Of a stretch of DNA of 64,000 nt, positions 43,775-52,282 are shown piece by piece. Numbering within the stretch: position 1 is the stretch's first letter; every line of letters starts with the position of its first letter. The notes below the pieces were generated by a model. The model had not been told where the DNA came from and did not search any database. It saw only the letters and a program-made list of their open reading frames with translations. Source of the stretch: Telmatospirillum siberiense. Its GTDB lineage: Bacteria; Pseudomonadota; Alphaproteobacteria; Rhodospirillales; Magnetospirillaceae. A program made the position numbers and the translations under genes. The stretch is from NCBI RefSeq assembly GCF_002845745.1, contig NZ_PIUM01000001.1:310001-374000 (forward strand), given 5' to 3'.

Positions 43775-43812
43775 CGGTATTTCGGGCTTTCGGTCCGAAT
43801 GCCGCCACCATC

Positions 43813-43840
43813 AAAACCCCCAGGGAAATCTGGGGGTTTT
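43813..43840 (-). terminator. Terminator downstream of the Lrp gene
   Basis: An 11-bp stem AAAACCCCCAG (43813-43823) with CTGGGGGTTTT (43830-43840) lies 48 bp past the lrp stop on the minus strand and ends in TTTT in that direction. The 44-bp context 43804-43847 matches the tRNA-Val terminator region. Confidence 0.65.
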
Positions 43841-43888
43841 GTCCGTTTGAGGCAGCCTGCGCCGGGTTTGCGGTGGCCGCGATCCCCC

Positions 43889-44368
43889 TTACAGGGGAAG
43901 CTCTCCGTCCGTCTTGATCTCGTCCAGAACGAAGAAGGTTCGCACCTGGCGCACTCCCGGCAGCGACAGGATCTTCTCGCTGTGGAAGCGGTTGAAGGCG
44001 CTGATGTCGCGCACCCGGATTTTCAGGAAATAGTCGATCTCGCCCGCCACCAGGTAACATTCAAGCACCTGCGGTAGAGTGCGCGCCGCCTCGGCGAATT
44101 CCTCGAACACCGCCTTGGTCGAACGGTCGAGCACGATGCCAACCAGCACCGCCGTTTCCCGGTCGACCATCTTGGGATCGATCAGGGCGCGCACGCAGCG
44201 GATGACCTTGGTCTCGAACAGCCGGCGGGTATGATTCCAGCAGGCCGACGGGCTCAAGCCCACCCGCTTGGCGAGTTCACTGTTGCTGAGCCGCCCGTCC
44301 TGCTGCAGCGTCTTCAGGATCTTCCAATCATGGGCGGAAAGCTCCGGCGCCCGTGTTTCCCTCTCCAT
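43889..44368 (-). CDS. Lrp/AsnC-family transcriptional regulator
   Basis: The 159-aa protein has an N-terminal helix-turn-helix (LSAHDWKILKTLQQDGRLSNSELAKRVGLSPSACWNHTRRL) and a C-terminal RAM domain (LECYLVAGEIDYFLKIRVRDISAFNRFHSEKILSLPGV). Lrp/AsnC proteins form octamers that bind amino acids. It is divergent from the glycyl radical enzyme gene across 285 bp, making that operon a likely target. Effector unknown. Confidence 0.92.
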   Translation of the reverse strand: MERETRAPELSAHDWKILKTLQQDGRLSNSELAKRVGLSPSACWNHTRRLFETKVIRCVRALIDPKMVDRETAVLVGIVLDRSTKAVFEEFAEAARTLPQVLECYLVAGEIDYFLKIRVRDISAFNRFHSEKILSLPGVRQVRTFFVLDEIKTDGELPL

Positions 44369-44653
44369 GTCCGAGCCCCCTTTTTTCCTGCGATTCCGTC
44401 ATCAAGACCGCTCCCGTCACCCAAGAAAGAGTGACGGGAGCAGAAAATTCATCAAAATATCAATTTATCAGAATGTCCTTCCGGAATAGTCAGAAATATC
44501 AAAAATATGCTCTCATTTGACAAGCTAAATTCGCAGCACCTTTTTTTCGTGCCGACTTATCCTTTCTTAAGTTCCCCATCATCGGCGCAATGACCGCATC
44601 GGGGACGGAATCATCTTTAAGGAAAAGCGAAAAGTATTTTGGAGCTATTATAA

Positions 44654-47023
44654 ATGAGCAGCATTCGCATTGAAAAATTTCGCAAATCCTATATCGAATC
44701 GAAGCCGTCCATCAGCATCAACCGGGCCCGGCTGTTCACCCGTTCCCACAAGGAGAGCGAAGGGGAACCGGCCGGGATCCGCCGGGCCAAGGCCTTCAAG
44801 GCGGTCTGCGAGAGCATTCCGGTGACGATTTTCGACGATGAATTGATCATCGGCTCGATCGGCGAATTCCGCCGGTCCGGCATCGTCTGTCCGGAATATT
44901 CCTGGAAATGGGTCGATGACGAGATGGACATCTTCGCTTCGCGCAACCAGGACCCCTATCGCATCGATCCCGAGGCGAAGACCGTTCTGCGTGACGAGAT
45001 CTTTCCTTATTGGAAGGGGCATTCTCTCGAAGAGACCTTCCTGTCGCGGCTGAACCCCGAAACGGCGAAAATCCTGGTCGATACCGGCATTATCGACAAC
45101 GATTCCAAGTGGCGCAGCGCGGTCGGCGAGGTCACGGCCGATTACCTCGACATCATCTTCAAGAAGGGCTTTCGCGGCCTGCGCCGCGAGGCGGAGGCCT
45201 ATCTGCGGGAGTTGGAGCCAACCTCGGCCGAGGCCCTGGAAAAGATCGATTTCTATACCGCGGCCATTCTGGTCTGCGACGGCATCGTCGCCTTCGCCGA
45301 CCGCTACGCGGACGAGGCGGAAGGTCTGGCCGGTCGGGAGAGCGATCCGGCGCGCAAGGCCGAATTGGCGGAGATCGCCCGGATCTGCCGCAAGGTTCCC
45401 GGAAATCCGCCGGAAAGCTTCCGCGAAGCCATCCAGGCCGTCTGGTTTACCCAGCTGGGTTCGATCCTTTCGGAAAATTCGCTGGCGCTCAACCTGGGAC
45501 GCTTCGACCAGTACATGCACCCTTACTATGCCCGCGATCTGGAGCGGGGGACGATCACCGGGGATGCCGCCCAGGAACTGATCGAGGCGCTGTGGATCAA
45601 GCTGTCCGAATGGGTCTGGGCCATTTCCAGCAACACCGCCAAATTCTTCGCCGGCTACAATTCCTTCCAGAACCTGACGGTCGGCGGTCGGACTCGCGAC
45701 GGGAGGGACGCGACCAATGATCTGTCCTTTATGTGTCTCAAGGCCACCGAGACGGTGAAGACCCATCAACCGGGCTTAAGCGTCCGTATCCATCCCGATA
45801 CGCCGGATGACTTCCTGCTGGCGGTCTGCCGTCTGGTCGCCACCGGCACCGGCTTTCCGGCCGTCCATAACGACCGCGCCGGTTCGGACATGCTGCTGGC
45901 GGCCGGCCTGTCGCCCGAGGACGCCCGCGACTGGAGCAACTGCGGCTGCGTGGTCCCCCATTTCCGGAAAGTCGGCGAATGGACGTCCGCCGTCAGCGTC
46001 AACCTGGCCGCCGCCATCGAATTCGCCCTGAACGGCGGCAAGAGCCGCCTGACCGGCGAGGCGATGGGCTTGAGGGAAAAGGACGTCGCCGACTTCGTCA
46101 GCTTCGAAGAGGTGAAGGACGCCTACTTGCGTCAGGTCGCCCATCTGGTCAAACATTCGGTCATCGGCACCATTACCGCGCAGCGCATCCACACCGAAAT
46201 CGTGCCGAGGCCCTATCTCTCCCTGCTGGTCGACGGCTGCATGTCCTCGGGCACGGATCTGGCCAAGGGCGGCGCCAAATACAATGTCGGGCCGGTTTTG
46301 ACCGGGATCGGGGTCGCCGATTCGGCCAATGCCCTGGCCGTGATCAAGTCCCTGGTCTTCGAGAGGAAAAAATACACCTTGGCCGAGATCGGCAAGGCGC
46401 TGGCCGCCGACTGGGTCGGCTACGAGGAGATGCGCCAGGCGGCGCTGGCCTGCCCGAAATACGGCAACGACGACGATTACGTCGATGCCATCGCCTCGGA
46501 ACTGACCGACTTCTATCACCGGGAGGTCCGTTCCTTCAAAGACCTGTTCGGCTCGCCCTTCAATTCCGCTTTCATGGGGATTTCCAACTACATTCCGGCC
46601 GGCAGCGTGATCGGCGCCACCCCGGACGGCCGCAAGGCGGGAACGCCGCTGACCGAGGGCATCTCGCCCCACGCCGGCACCGACCTGACCAGCCCCACGG
46701 CGGCCATGCGCTCGGCCGCCAAGATCAACCACGACGTCCATTCCGGCGGCACGCTGCTGAACATCAAGTTCTCTCCCGAGCTTCTGAAGTCGGAAAGGAA
46801 CCTCCGGAACCTGGCGGCGACCATCCGCGCCTATTTCGCCCTGGGCGGCTTTCACGTGCAGTTCAACGTCATTTCAACCGAAACCCTGCGCAAGGCCCAG
46901 GAACGTCCGGAGGACTATCGGGATCTCCTGGTTCGGGTGGCCGGTTACAGCACGCAGTTCGTCAATCTGTCCCGGGAGGCCCAGGAAGCGATCATCGAGA
47001 GGACGACCTACGAGACGCTGTGA
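44654..47023 (+). CDS. Glycyl radical enzyme of unassigned substrate class
   Basis: The 789-aa cytoplasmic enzyme of the pyruvate formate-lyase superfamily has the glycyl radical loop RVAGYSTQFVNLS with Gly764 and the thiyl cysteine loop at DWSNCGCVVPHF (Cys430 and Cys432). Known dehydratases such as CutC and glycerol dehydratase have GCVEP there, and pyruvate formate-lyase has adjacent cysteines. Here the catalytic glutamate is replaced by valine, so the reaction cannot be assigned. Decarboxylation, C-C or C-X lysis are all open. The activase follows after seven bases, and an Lrp regulator is divergent. It should work only without oxygen. GGAG lies ten bases upstream. Confidence 0.9.
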   Translation: MSSIRIEKFRKSYIESKPSISINRARLFTRSHKESEGEPAGIRRAKAFKAVCESIPVTIFDDELIIGSIGEFRRSGIVCPEYSWKWVDDEMDIFASRNQDPYRIDPEAKTVLRDEIFPYWKGHSLEETFLSRLNPETAKILVDTGIIDNDSKWRSAVGEVTADYLDIIFKKGFRGLRREAEAYLRELEPTSAEALEKIDFYTAAILVCDGIVAFADRYADEAEGLAGRESDPARKAELAEIARICRKVPGNPPESFREAIQAVWFTQLGSILSENSLALNLGRFDQYMHPYYARDLERGTITGDAAQELIEALWIKLSEWVWAISSNTAKFFAGYNSFQNLTVGGRTRDGRDATNDLSFMCLKATETVKTHQPGLSVRIHPDTPDDFLLAVCRLVATGTGFPAVHNDRAGSDMLLAAGLSPEDARDWSNCGCVVPHFRKVGEWTSAVSVNLAAAIEFALNGGKSRLTGEAMGLREKDVADFVSFEEVKDAYLRQVAHLVKHSVIGTITAQRIHTEIVPRPYLSLLVDGCMSSGTDLAKGGAKYNVGPVLTGIGVADSANALAVIKSLVFERKKYTLAEIGKALAADWVGYEEMRQAALACPKYGNDDDYVDAIASELTDFYHREVRSFKDLFGSPFNSAFMGISNYIPAGSVIGATPDGRKAGTPLTEGISPHAGTDLTSPTAAMRSAAKINHDVHSGGTLLNIKFSPELLKSERNLRNLAATIRAYFALGGFHVQFNVISTETLRKAQERPEDYRDLLVRVAGYSTQFVNLSREAQEAIIERTTYETL

Positions 47024-47030
47024 GCCGGCC

Positions 47031-47930
47031 ATGGAACAGGGCAAGGGATACGTCTTTCAGATTCAGCGCTGGTCCGTCCATGACGGACGGGGGATCAGAA
47101 GCACCGTCTTTCTGAAAGGCTGTCCCCTGCGCTGCCGGTGGTGCGCCAATCCCGAATCGTGGAGGGGCGTTCCGGAGATCGCCCATTTTCCCGAACGCTG
47201 TACCCGCTGCGCCCGGTGCGCGCCGGTCTGCGCGAGCGGCGCGGCGGTCCGCGACGAGGCCGGCGGCGCCATCTTCGCTTTCGAGAAATGTTCGGGCTGC
47301 GGTCTTTGCGCCGAAGCCTGCCCCCGGGGCGCCCGCCGGAGGATAGGCTCCGTCCAGTCGGTCGAGGAGATCATGCGCACCGTGAAGCGGGATATGATCT
47401 TCTATCGGGAATCCGGAGGCGGCGTGACCTTCTCGGGCGGCGAGCCGTTCGCCCAGCCCGAGTTCCTGCGCGGCCTGGTTTCCGCTTGCCGGGACTTCGG
47501 TCTCGATACCGGCGTCGAGACCTGCGGCTATTTCGACTGGGACGGTGTCAAGGACATCGTCGCCCGGCTGGACTCCGTTTTTGTCGACGTCAAGCTGATG
47601 GACGAGGAAAAGCACCGTCGTTTCACCGGCGTCGGCAACCGCCGGATTCTCGAAAACGTCGTCGCCATCTCGCGGATGAGGCCGGAGGCGGTTATCCGCG
47701 TTCCGCTGATCAGGGGGGTCAACGACGACGAAACCAATCTCCGGGACCTCGCCTCCTTTGCCATGAACCGGACGCGGATCAGGACGATGGAACTGCTGCC
47801 CTACCATGATCTGGGGGCGAAGAAGCACGAGTCGCGAGGCCTCGTCCCTCCCCGTTTCGACCCGCCGGATCAGGCGAAAATCAGTGAGATAAAGCGAATG
47901 CTGACCGGCCTTGGCCTAAGCGTTTGTTGA
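47031..47930 (+). CDS. Glycyl radical enzyme activase (radical SAM)
   Basis: The 299-aa protein has the radical SAM motif CPLRCRWC (Cys31, Cys35, Cys38) and an inserted ferredoxin-like domain with two [4Fe-4S] sets (Cys57, 60, 63, 67 and Cys87, 90, 93, 97). The SAM-binding GGEPFAQPEF is also present. It abstracts a hydrogen from the partner glycine to install the radical. The extra clusters place it with activases of dehydratase- and decarboxylase-type enzymes, not PflA, which lacks them. Confidence 0.94.
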   Translation: MEQGKGYVFQIQRWSVHDGRGIRSTVFLKGCPLRCRWCANPESWRGVPEIAHFPERCTRCARCAPVCASGAAVRDEAGGAIFAFEKCSGCGLCAEACPRGARRRIGSVQSVEEIMRTVKRDMIFYRESGGGVTFSGGEPFAQPEFLRGLVSACRDFGLDTGVETCGYFDWDGVKDIVARLDSVFVDVKLMDEEKHRRFTGVGNRRILENVVAISRMRPEAVIRVPLIRGVNDDETNLRDLASFAMNRTRIRTMELLPYHDLGAKKHESRGLVPPRFDPPDQAKISEIKRMLTGLGLSVC

Positions 47931-47957
47931 GAAATAACCCGCGTATGCTCAAGTCTC

Positions 47958-47985
47958 GCCAAGGCTGTTGGGGCTTGGCTTTTCG
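47958..47985 (+). terminator. Probable terminator of the glycyl radical operon
   Basis: GCCAAG (47958-47963) pairs with CTTGGC (47974-47979) and is followed by TTTTCG. Located 28 bp after the activase stop. Short stem, so moderate confidence. Confidence 0.5.
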
Positions 47986-48038
47986 TTCTTGCGGGTTTGG
48001 GCTTCCGCTTGTTCCTGCTCGGTCCCCTCGGATGATCG

Positions 48039-50756
48039 TCAGCTATCGGCAGGCGCGGTCTTCGCGTGATATGCGCCGATGAAATCCCTTACGTCGGCGT
48101 AGGCTTTCCCGGCCAGGTCAAGGTCCCGCCCGAGTTCGTCGAACGCGGCCTGACTGCCGGCTTTCTCTTCCAGCGCGGCGAGAATAGCGGCCAGTTCCGG
48201 TGCGCAGGCCGACCGTGCGGCGCCTTTTGCCGCATGGACCGCGTCGTGCAAGGCCTCGCGGTTCTGATTTTCCACCGCCGTGACGGCCCGTTCGAGAAGA
48301 GCCGGAAAAAACTCCAGGAAGGAGGCGAGAACGGTCGAAAGAAGTTCCGGTGAATTGTCTCCCAGCAGATCGCCCAAGGCGTCGCAATCGACGGGTTCCG
48401 CAATGTGCGGAGCCCTTTCCGCGGTCGAATGCACCTGCTCGCCATATGCGGCGGACGGTGGGGCGGTGTCGGATGCGCCGTCTTCGTTCGGGGCCGACGG
48501 AAGCCACTGCAGCAGCGTGGCCTCCAGTTTGTCGAGCCTGACCGGCTTGGCCAGATAATCGTCCATGCCGGCGGCGAGGCAACGCTTTCTGTCATCGGCC
48601 AGGGCGTTGGCGGTCAATGCGACCACCGGGAGGTGCTGTCCATCTTCTTCCCGTTCCCTGATGCATCTCGTCAGGGCGTATCCATCCAGTTTCGGCATGC
48701 GGCAATCGGCCAGGAGAAGGGCATAGCGTTTTTCCGCCAGCGCCGTCAGGGCGGCTTCGCCGTCTTCGACCATGTCGTATGAAAAACCCAGGTAATCCAA
48801 CTGCCTGGCGATGACGATCCGATTGGTGTGGTTGTCCTCGGCGATCAGGATGGGCAAGTCGGATTTCACGGTTTTCCGCGCCGTCGGATCGTTTGCCGCC
48901 GCGACCGGGTCATGATCGCCGTTGGCGCCGTCGGTAGCCGCCATCACCGCCCTGGTCAACGCGGACCAGCGGATCGGCTTGGCCAATCCGGTCAAACCCG
49001 TTTCCGACCATTGCCGGGCGTAGTCTCCGCTGACGGCGCCATCTTTTTCGGCGCTGATCAACAAGACGGCGGGTGGATCTTCCATGTCGGCAAAAATGGC
49101 GGGATCGAACGTTGCATCGACCAATGCGGCATCGAAGCGGGGATTCGAGCGCAATGCGCTCGCCGCGGACTGCGCGTCGCCCACTTCGGTCACCAGCACG
49201 CCCTGCGCCCGCAGCGCGTCGGCCATGCAACCCCGTGATTCCGCAAGCGGATCGGCGACGAGCATGGCCAGGCCGCTGATGGACGAGACGGGGGCGCGGA
49301 TGGTCTTTATCGGCGCCTCGGCCAGCGGAATGGCGAAGGAGAAGCGGGATCCTTCGCCGACCACGCTGCTCAAAGCGATATCCCCGTCCATCATATTGAC
49401 CAGCTTTTTGCAAATCGCGAGGCCCAGGCCGGTTCCGCCGAATCGCCGCGTGGTGCTGGCGTCGGCCTGTGAGAACGGCTGGAACAGGCGCGCCTGTTGC
49501 TCTTCGGTCATGCCGATGCCGGTGTCCTCGATTTCGAAAAGAATCCGATCGCCGGCTGGGCCGAGGCGGACGATGACCCGTCCCCGATCGGTGAATTTGA
49601 CGGCGTTGCTCAACAGGTTGAGGAGAATTTGGCGCAAGCGGGTAGGATCGCCCAGATAATCGTCGGCCAAATCCGGAGAGACGCGCCAGGCTATTTCCAA
49701 TCCCTTGGCGCGGGCCAGCGGCGCCACCAGTTCAACGGTGGTCTCCACCGTCTGGCGCAACCGCAATGGGGTTTGTTCGATCGACATCTTGCCGGCCTCG
49801 ATCTTGGACAGGTCGAGGATATCGTCAATGATGGCCAGCAACGTGCGCGCCGAATCGCTGATGACCGAGACCATGTCCTTCTGCTCGTCTGACATCGGCG
49901 TGTTGGACAGGACGTCGATCATTCCGAGGACGCCGTTCATCGGTGTGCGGATCTCATGGCTCATCGTCGCCAGAAACTGCGATTTCGCCTGGGTTGCCTG
50001 CTCCGCTTCGACCTTCGCGGCGTGCAGCGCCTCTTCCCAGCGTTTGCGGTCGGTGATGTCGCGCAAACCGATCAGGACGCAACGCTCGTCGTCGATCTCG
50101 ATGATCTGCCCGGAAAGGCTGGCCCACAGGCTCTGTCCCCATCCGGTGGCCAATCCGCATTCGAAGGATTCGACGAAGCCCCCTTCGGTCAGTTTTTCCA
50201 GGAAGCGGCTGGTGGGATTTTTTCCCAGGTGGCTTTCCAGCGTCACGACGGCGGCGTTCTGATCGTGCGGAAAAAGTTCGGAGGCCCGGCGATTGATCCG
50301 GATGACCTGGTGGTCCCGCATCCGCACGAGAAGCATGGCCAGCGGCGCTCCATCGAAGAATCGACGTAACGTTTCCTCTGCCTGCTTGCGGTCGGTGATG
50401 TCGTTCATGCCGACGAGAAGGCGCCGGTGTCCGGCATGGGTGACGATCTGCCCCGAGACGGTGCCGCAATATTGCTCGCCGTAAGGGGTGTTGAGCATGA
50501 CTTCGAAGTCGTCGATGAAGCCGCCGTTCTGGATATTGTGAAGGAAGGTGGTGGTGGTTTCCTTGCCGAGAATATCATCGAGCCCGATGGTCCGGCCTTC
50601 CTCTGGGCCGGCGAAGAGTTCCTGGGCGCGGCGATTGGCCACCAGGACGGCGGCGTCTTCGATGGCGCACAGCATCATCGGCAGGGGGGCCGCGTCGAAG
50701 AGGCCGATGGCAATGTCTTTTCCCATCTCCGCCGATGGGTCGTTATCCGTCGTCAT
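48039..50756 (-). CDS. Cytoplasmic hybrid histidine kinase: PAS-PAS-HisKA-ATPase-REC-REC-HPt
   Basis: The 905-aa protein has no membrane helix. Two PAS domains (about 15-130 and 135-255) precede HisKA (FLATMSHEIRTPMNGVLGMI), the ATPase (NLLSNAVKFTDRG, DTGIGM, GTGLGLAICKKLV), a degenerate receiver (about 505-620), a canonical receiver (PILIAEDNHTNR, LLLADCRMPKLDG, LAKPV) and a C-terminal HPt domain (HAAKGAARS with the phospho-His). It can run the full His-Asp-His relay in one chain. The divergent receiver gene at 50901 is the natural acceptor. The signal may be redox or a soluble ligand via PAS. Confidence 0.9.
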   Translation of the reverse strand: MTTDNDPSAEMGKDIAIGLFDAAPLPMMLCAIEDAAVLVANRRAQELFAGPEEGRTIGLDDILGKETTTTFLHNIQNGGFIDDFEVMLNTPYGEQYCGTVSGQIVTHAGHRRLLVGMNDITDRKQAEETLRRFFDGAPLAMLLVRMRDHQVIRINRRASELFPHDQNAAVVTLESHLGKNPTSRFLEKLTEGGFVESFECGLATGWGQSLWASLSGQIIEIDDERCVLIGLRDITDRKRWEEALHAAKVEAEQATQAKSQFLATMSHEIRTPMNGVLGMIDVLSNTPMSDEQKDMVSVISDSARTLLAIIDDILDLSKIEAGKMSIEQTPLRLRQTVETTVELVAPLARAKGLEIAWRVSPDLADDYLGDPTRLRQILLNLLSNAVKFTDRGRVIVRLGPAGDRILFEIEDTGIGMTEEQQARLFQPFSQADASTTRRFGGTGLGLAICKKLVNMMDGDIALSSVVGEGSRFSFAIPLAEAPIKTIRAPVSSISGLAMLVADPLAESRGCMADALRAQGVLVTEVGDAQSAASALRSNPRFDAALVDATFDPAIFADMEDPPAVLLISAEKDGAVSGDYARQWSETGLTGLAKPIRWSALTRAVMAATDGANGDHDPVAAANDPTARKTVKSDLPILIAEDNHTNRIVIARQLDYLGFSYDMVEDGEAALTALAEKRYALLLADCRMPKLDGYALTRCIREREEDGQHLPVVALTANALADDRKRCLAAGMDDYLAKPVRLDKLEATLLQWLPSAPNEDGASDTAPPSAAYGEQVHSTAERAPHIAEPVDCDALGDLLGDNSPELLSTVLASFLEFFPALLERAVTAVENQNREALHDAVHAAKGAARSACAPELAAILAALEEKAGSQAAFDELGRDLDLAGKAYADVRDFIGAYHAKTAPADS

Positions 50757-50900
50757 CTGCGTTTTTGTCTTTCACTTAGGCTGGATGGAAACACTGCCGG
50801 ATGGGCCGGCCGATATCCGAACGAAAACATTCAACCTTCCGGATCGTCTCCGGCAAGGTTATTCTGCCTGAAAGGCTATGGCTGCAGCAGGGGATTTAAG

Positions 50901-51665
50901 ATGTCCGCCTCGAAAACAATGCTTTCCGGACGGCGGATCATGATCGCCGATGACGAGTCTTTTAGCCGTTTTTTCGTAGTCCGGATGATTAAGGAGCTCG
51001 GCTGTGACGACATCGTCGAGGCCGTCGACGGTGCCGATACGTTGGCGCAACTAAAGCGTTGCGGCGAGGATTTGTCCGTCCTGATTCTCGACTTCAACAT
51101 GCCGCATCAGAATGGATTGACCGTGTTGAAGATGATCCGGACGGGCGCCGCCGAAGTCCCGCGCGATACCAACGTCCTGATGTTGACGGGCAGTTCCGAT
51201 TTCGTTCTGGTGGGCGCGGCCATGGCCCTCGACGTCGACGCTTTCCTGATCAAGCCGGTTTCCGAAGCGGCCCTGGTCGACCGTCTGACCAAAATATTCG
51301 CAGAAAGCCGCGAACTTAAAACGACCGACGTCTACGAGAGCGTGGACATCGAACTGGTGAGCCAAAGGGTGCTGGGCGCCAAGCCCCCATCCCAGACCCC
51401 CCGCGTGCCGTTGGGCTCGACCATCCGTGCGTCGGAGGCGCCCCCGCGGGAAATTCCAGGAACCGCTCGGGTTGCCTTCGATGAGGTGGCGGTGGGGGCC
51501 ATTCTGGCCGAAAACGTCCGGGCGCCGACAGGGGAGTTGCTGCTGGGCGCGGCCACGGTTTTAAGCGAACGGTTGCTGAACCGCCTCAGGGAATTGCAGC
51601 CGGCGATCAAGCTCGATTACGTCCGGATCTACGTCAAGGACGAGGGGCGGGACAGGGGTTCCTGA
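50901..51665 (+). CDS. Response regulator with an uncharacterised C-terminal domain
   Basis: The 254-aa protein has an N-terminal receiver (IMIADDESFSRFF, Asp64 in LILDFNMPHQNG, FLIKPVSE), a variable linker (about 140-190) and a last block of about 60 residues, VAFDEVAVGAILAENVRAPTGELLLGAATVLSERLL, that resembles short segments found beside HD-GYP output domains. No DNA-binding or enzymatic domain is visible. AGGGGA precedes the ATG. It is divergent from the hybrid kinase (144 bp apart), so likely its partner. The 3' end overlaps the convergent uspA-like gene by 37 bp. Confidence 0.82.
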   Translation: MSASKTMLSGRRIMIADDESFSRFFVVRMIKELGCDDIVEAVDGADTLAQLKRCGEDLSVLILDFNMPHQNGLTVLKMIRTGAAEVPRDTNVLMLTGSSDFVLVGAAMALDVDAFLIKPVSEAALVDRLTKIFAESRELKTTDVYESVDIELVSQRVLGAKPPSQTPRVPLGSTIRASEAPPREIPGTARVAFDEVAVGAILAENVRAPTGELLLGAATVLSERLLNRLRELQPAIKLDYVRIYVKDEGRDRGS

Positions 51666-52120
51666 TCGCCCTCGAATGTGCGGGTTTTGTCCGGCTCGAC
51701 GACGATCAGGACGTCGCAGGGCGTGCGGGCGACCAGATCCGACCCCACCGAGCCTTCGACCAGGCGTCCCAGCCAGGAGAGATGGCGGTGACCGATGATG
51801 ATGCCGTCGGCCCGCAGCTCCCCGGCCAGCAACGCGATCTGTTCCGCGGTCGCCCCAAAGGGCGCATGGGTCCGGCAATCCATCTTCATTCGGGCGAGAT
51901 AATCGCGAGCCTCGTCGAGGACGGTGTGGATCTCGGCCTCCAACACGGCGATCATCTCCCCGTTGGGGACGGCGAAGCTGATTTCGCGATGACGGCTGAG
52001 GTCATTGACCGAGACCACATGCAGTTCGGCCTTCATGCAGGCGCCGATCTCGGCGGCCTTGTCGAGAACCAGACGGCGCTGCGGTGAAGAGTCGATGGCC
52101 GCCAACAGGACTTTCCCCAT
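51629..52120 (-). CDS. Universal stress protein (UspA family)
   Basis: The 163-aa cytoplasmic protein has the Usp fold: start KVLLAAIDSSPQRRLVLDKA, middle ELRADGIIIGHRHLSWLGRLVEGSVGSDLVARTPCDVLIV. The ATP-binding G-x2-G-x9-G(S/T) motif is present as GHRHLSWLGRLVEGS-like spacing, slightly altered. GGGGAGA is eight bases before the ATG at 52120. It stands alone. Confidence 0.87.
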   Translation of the reverse strand: MGKVLLAAIDSSPQRRLVLDKAAEIGACMKAELHVVSVNDLSRHREISFAVPNGEMIAVLEAEIHTVLDEARDYLARMKMDCRTHAPFGATAEQIALLAGELRADGIIIGHRHLSWLGRLVEGSVGSDLVARTPCDVLIVVEPDKTRTFEGDQEPLSRPSSLT

Positions 52121-52141
52121 GATCATTCTCCCCGATGCGGT

Positions 52142-52178
52142 TTGGAGCGTGATGCATTAAATCTGCATCACGCTCCAA
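52142..52178. repeat. 15-bp perfect inverted repeat
   Basis: TTGGAGCGTGATGCA (52142-52156) and its complement (52164-52178) flank a 7-base loop. It is located upstream of uspA and downstream of emrB (both minus strand). GC-rich ends and no T-run suggest an intergenic repeat more than a terminator. The 100 bp that follow to 52282 contain a coding-like remnant on the minus strand. Confidence 0.6.
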
Positions 52179-52282
52179 CTCGTTTTTCAAGCCCTTGGCC
52201 TTAGCGCACGCATCCGCGTGCTTGGCCGCGGCCTCAATGGCCGCTTCCAGAGTGTCGTGCGTCAGATTTGACGCGCGATACT

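Noticed and set aside
43780-43812. Second tRNA 3' half before the twin terminator
   Set aside because: The sequence ends in CCACCA and has a TCCGAAT loop-like stretch, but acceptor and T-stem pairings do not form.
44369-44653. FNR box or sigma-54 promoter for the glycyl radical operon
   Set aside because: TTGACAAGCTAAA-like and TATCAA-like stretches are not proper dyads, and no GG-N10-GC element was found.
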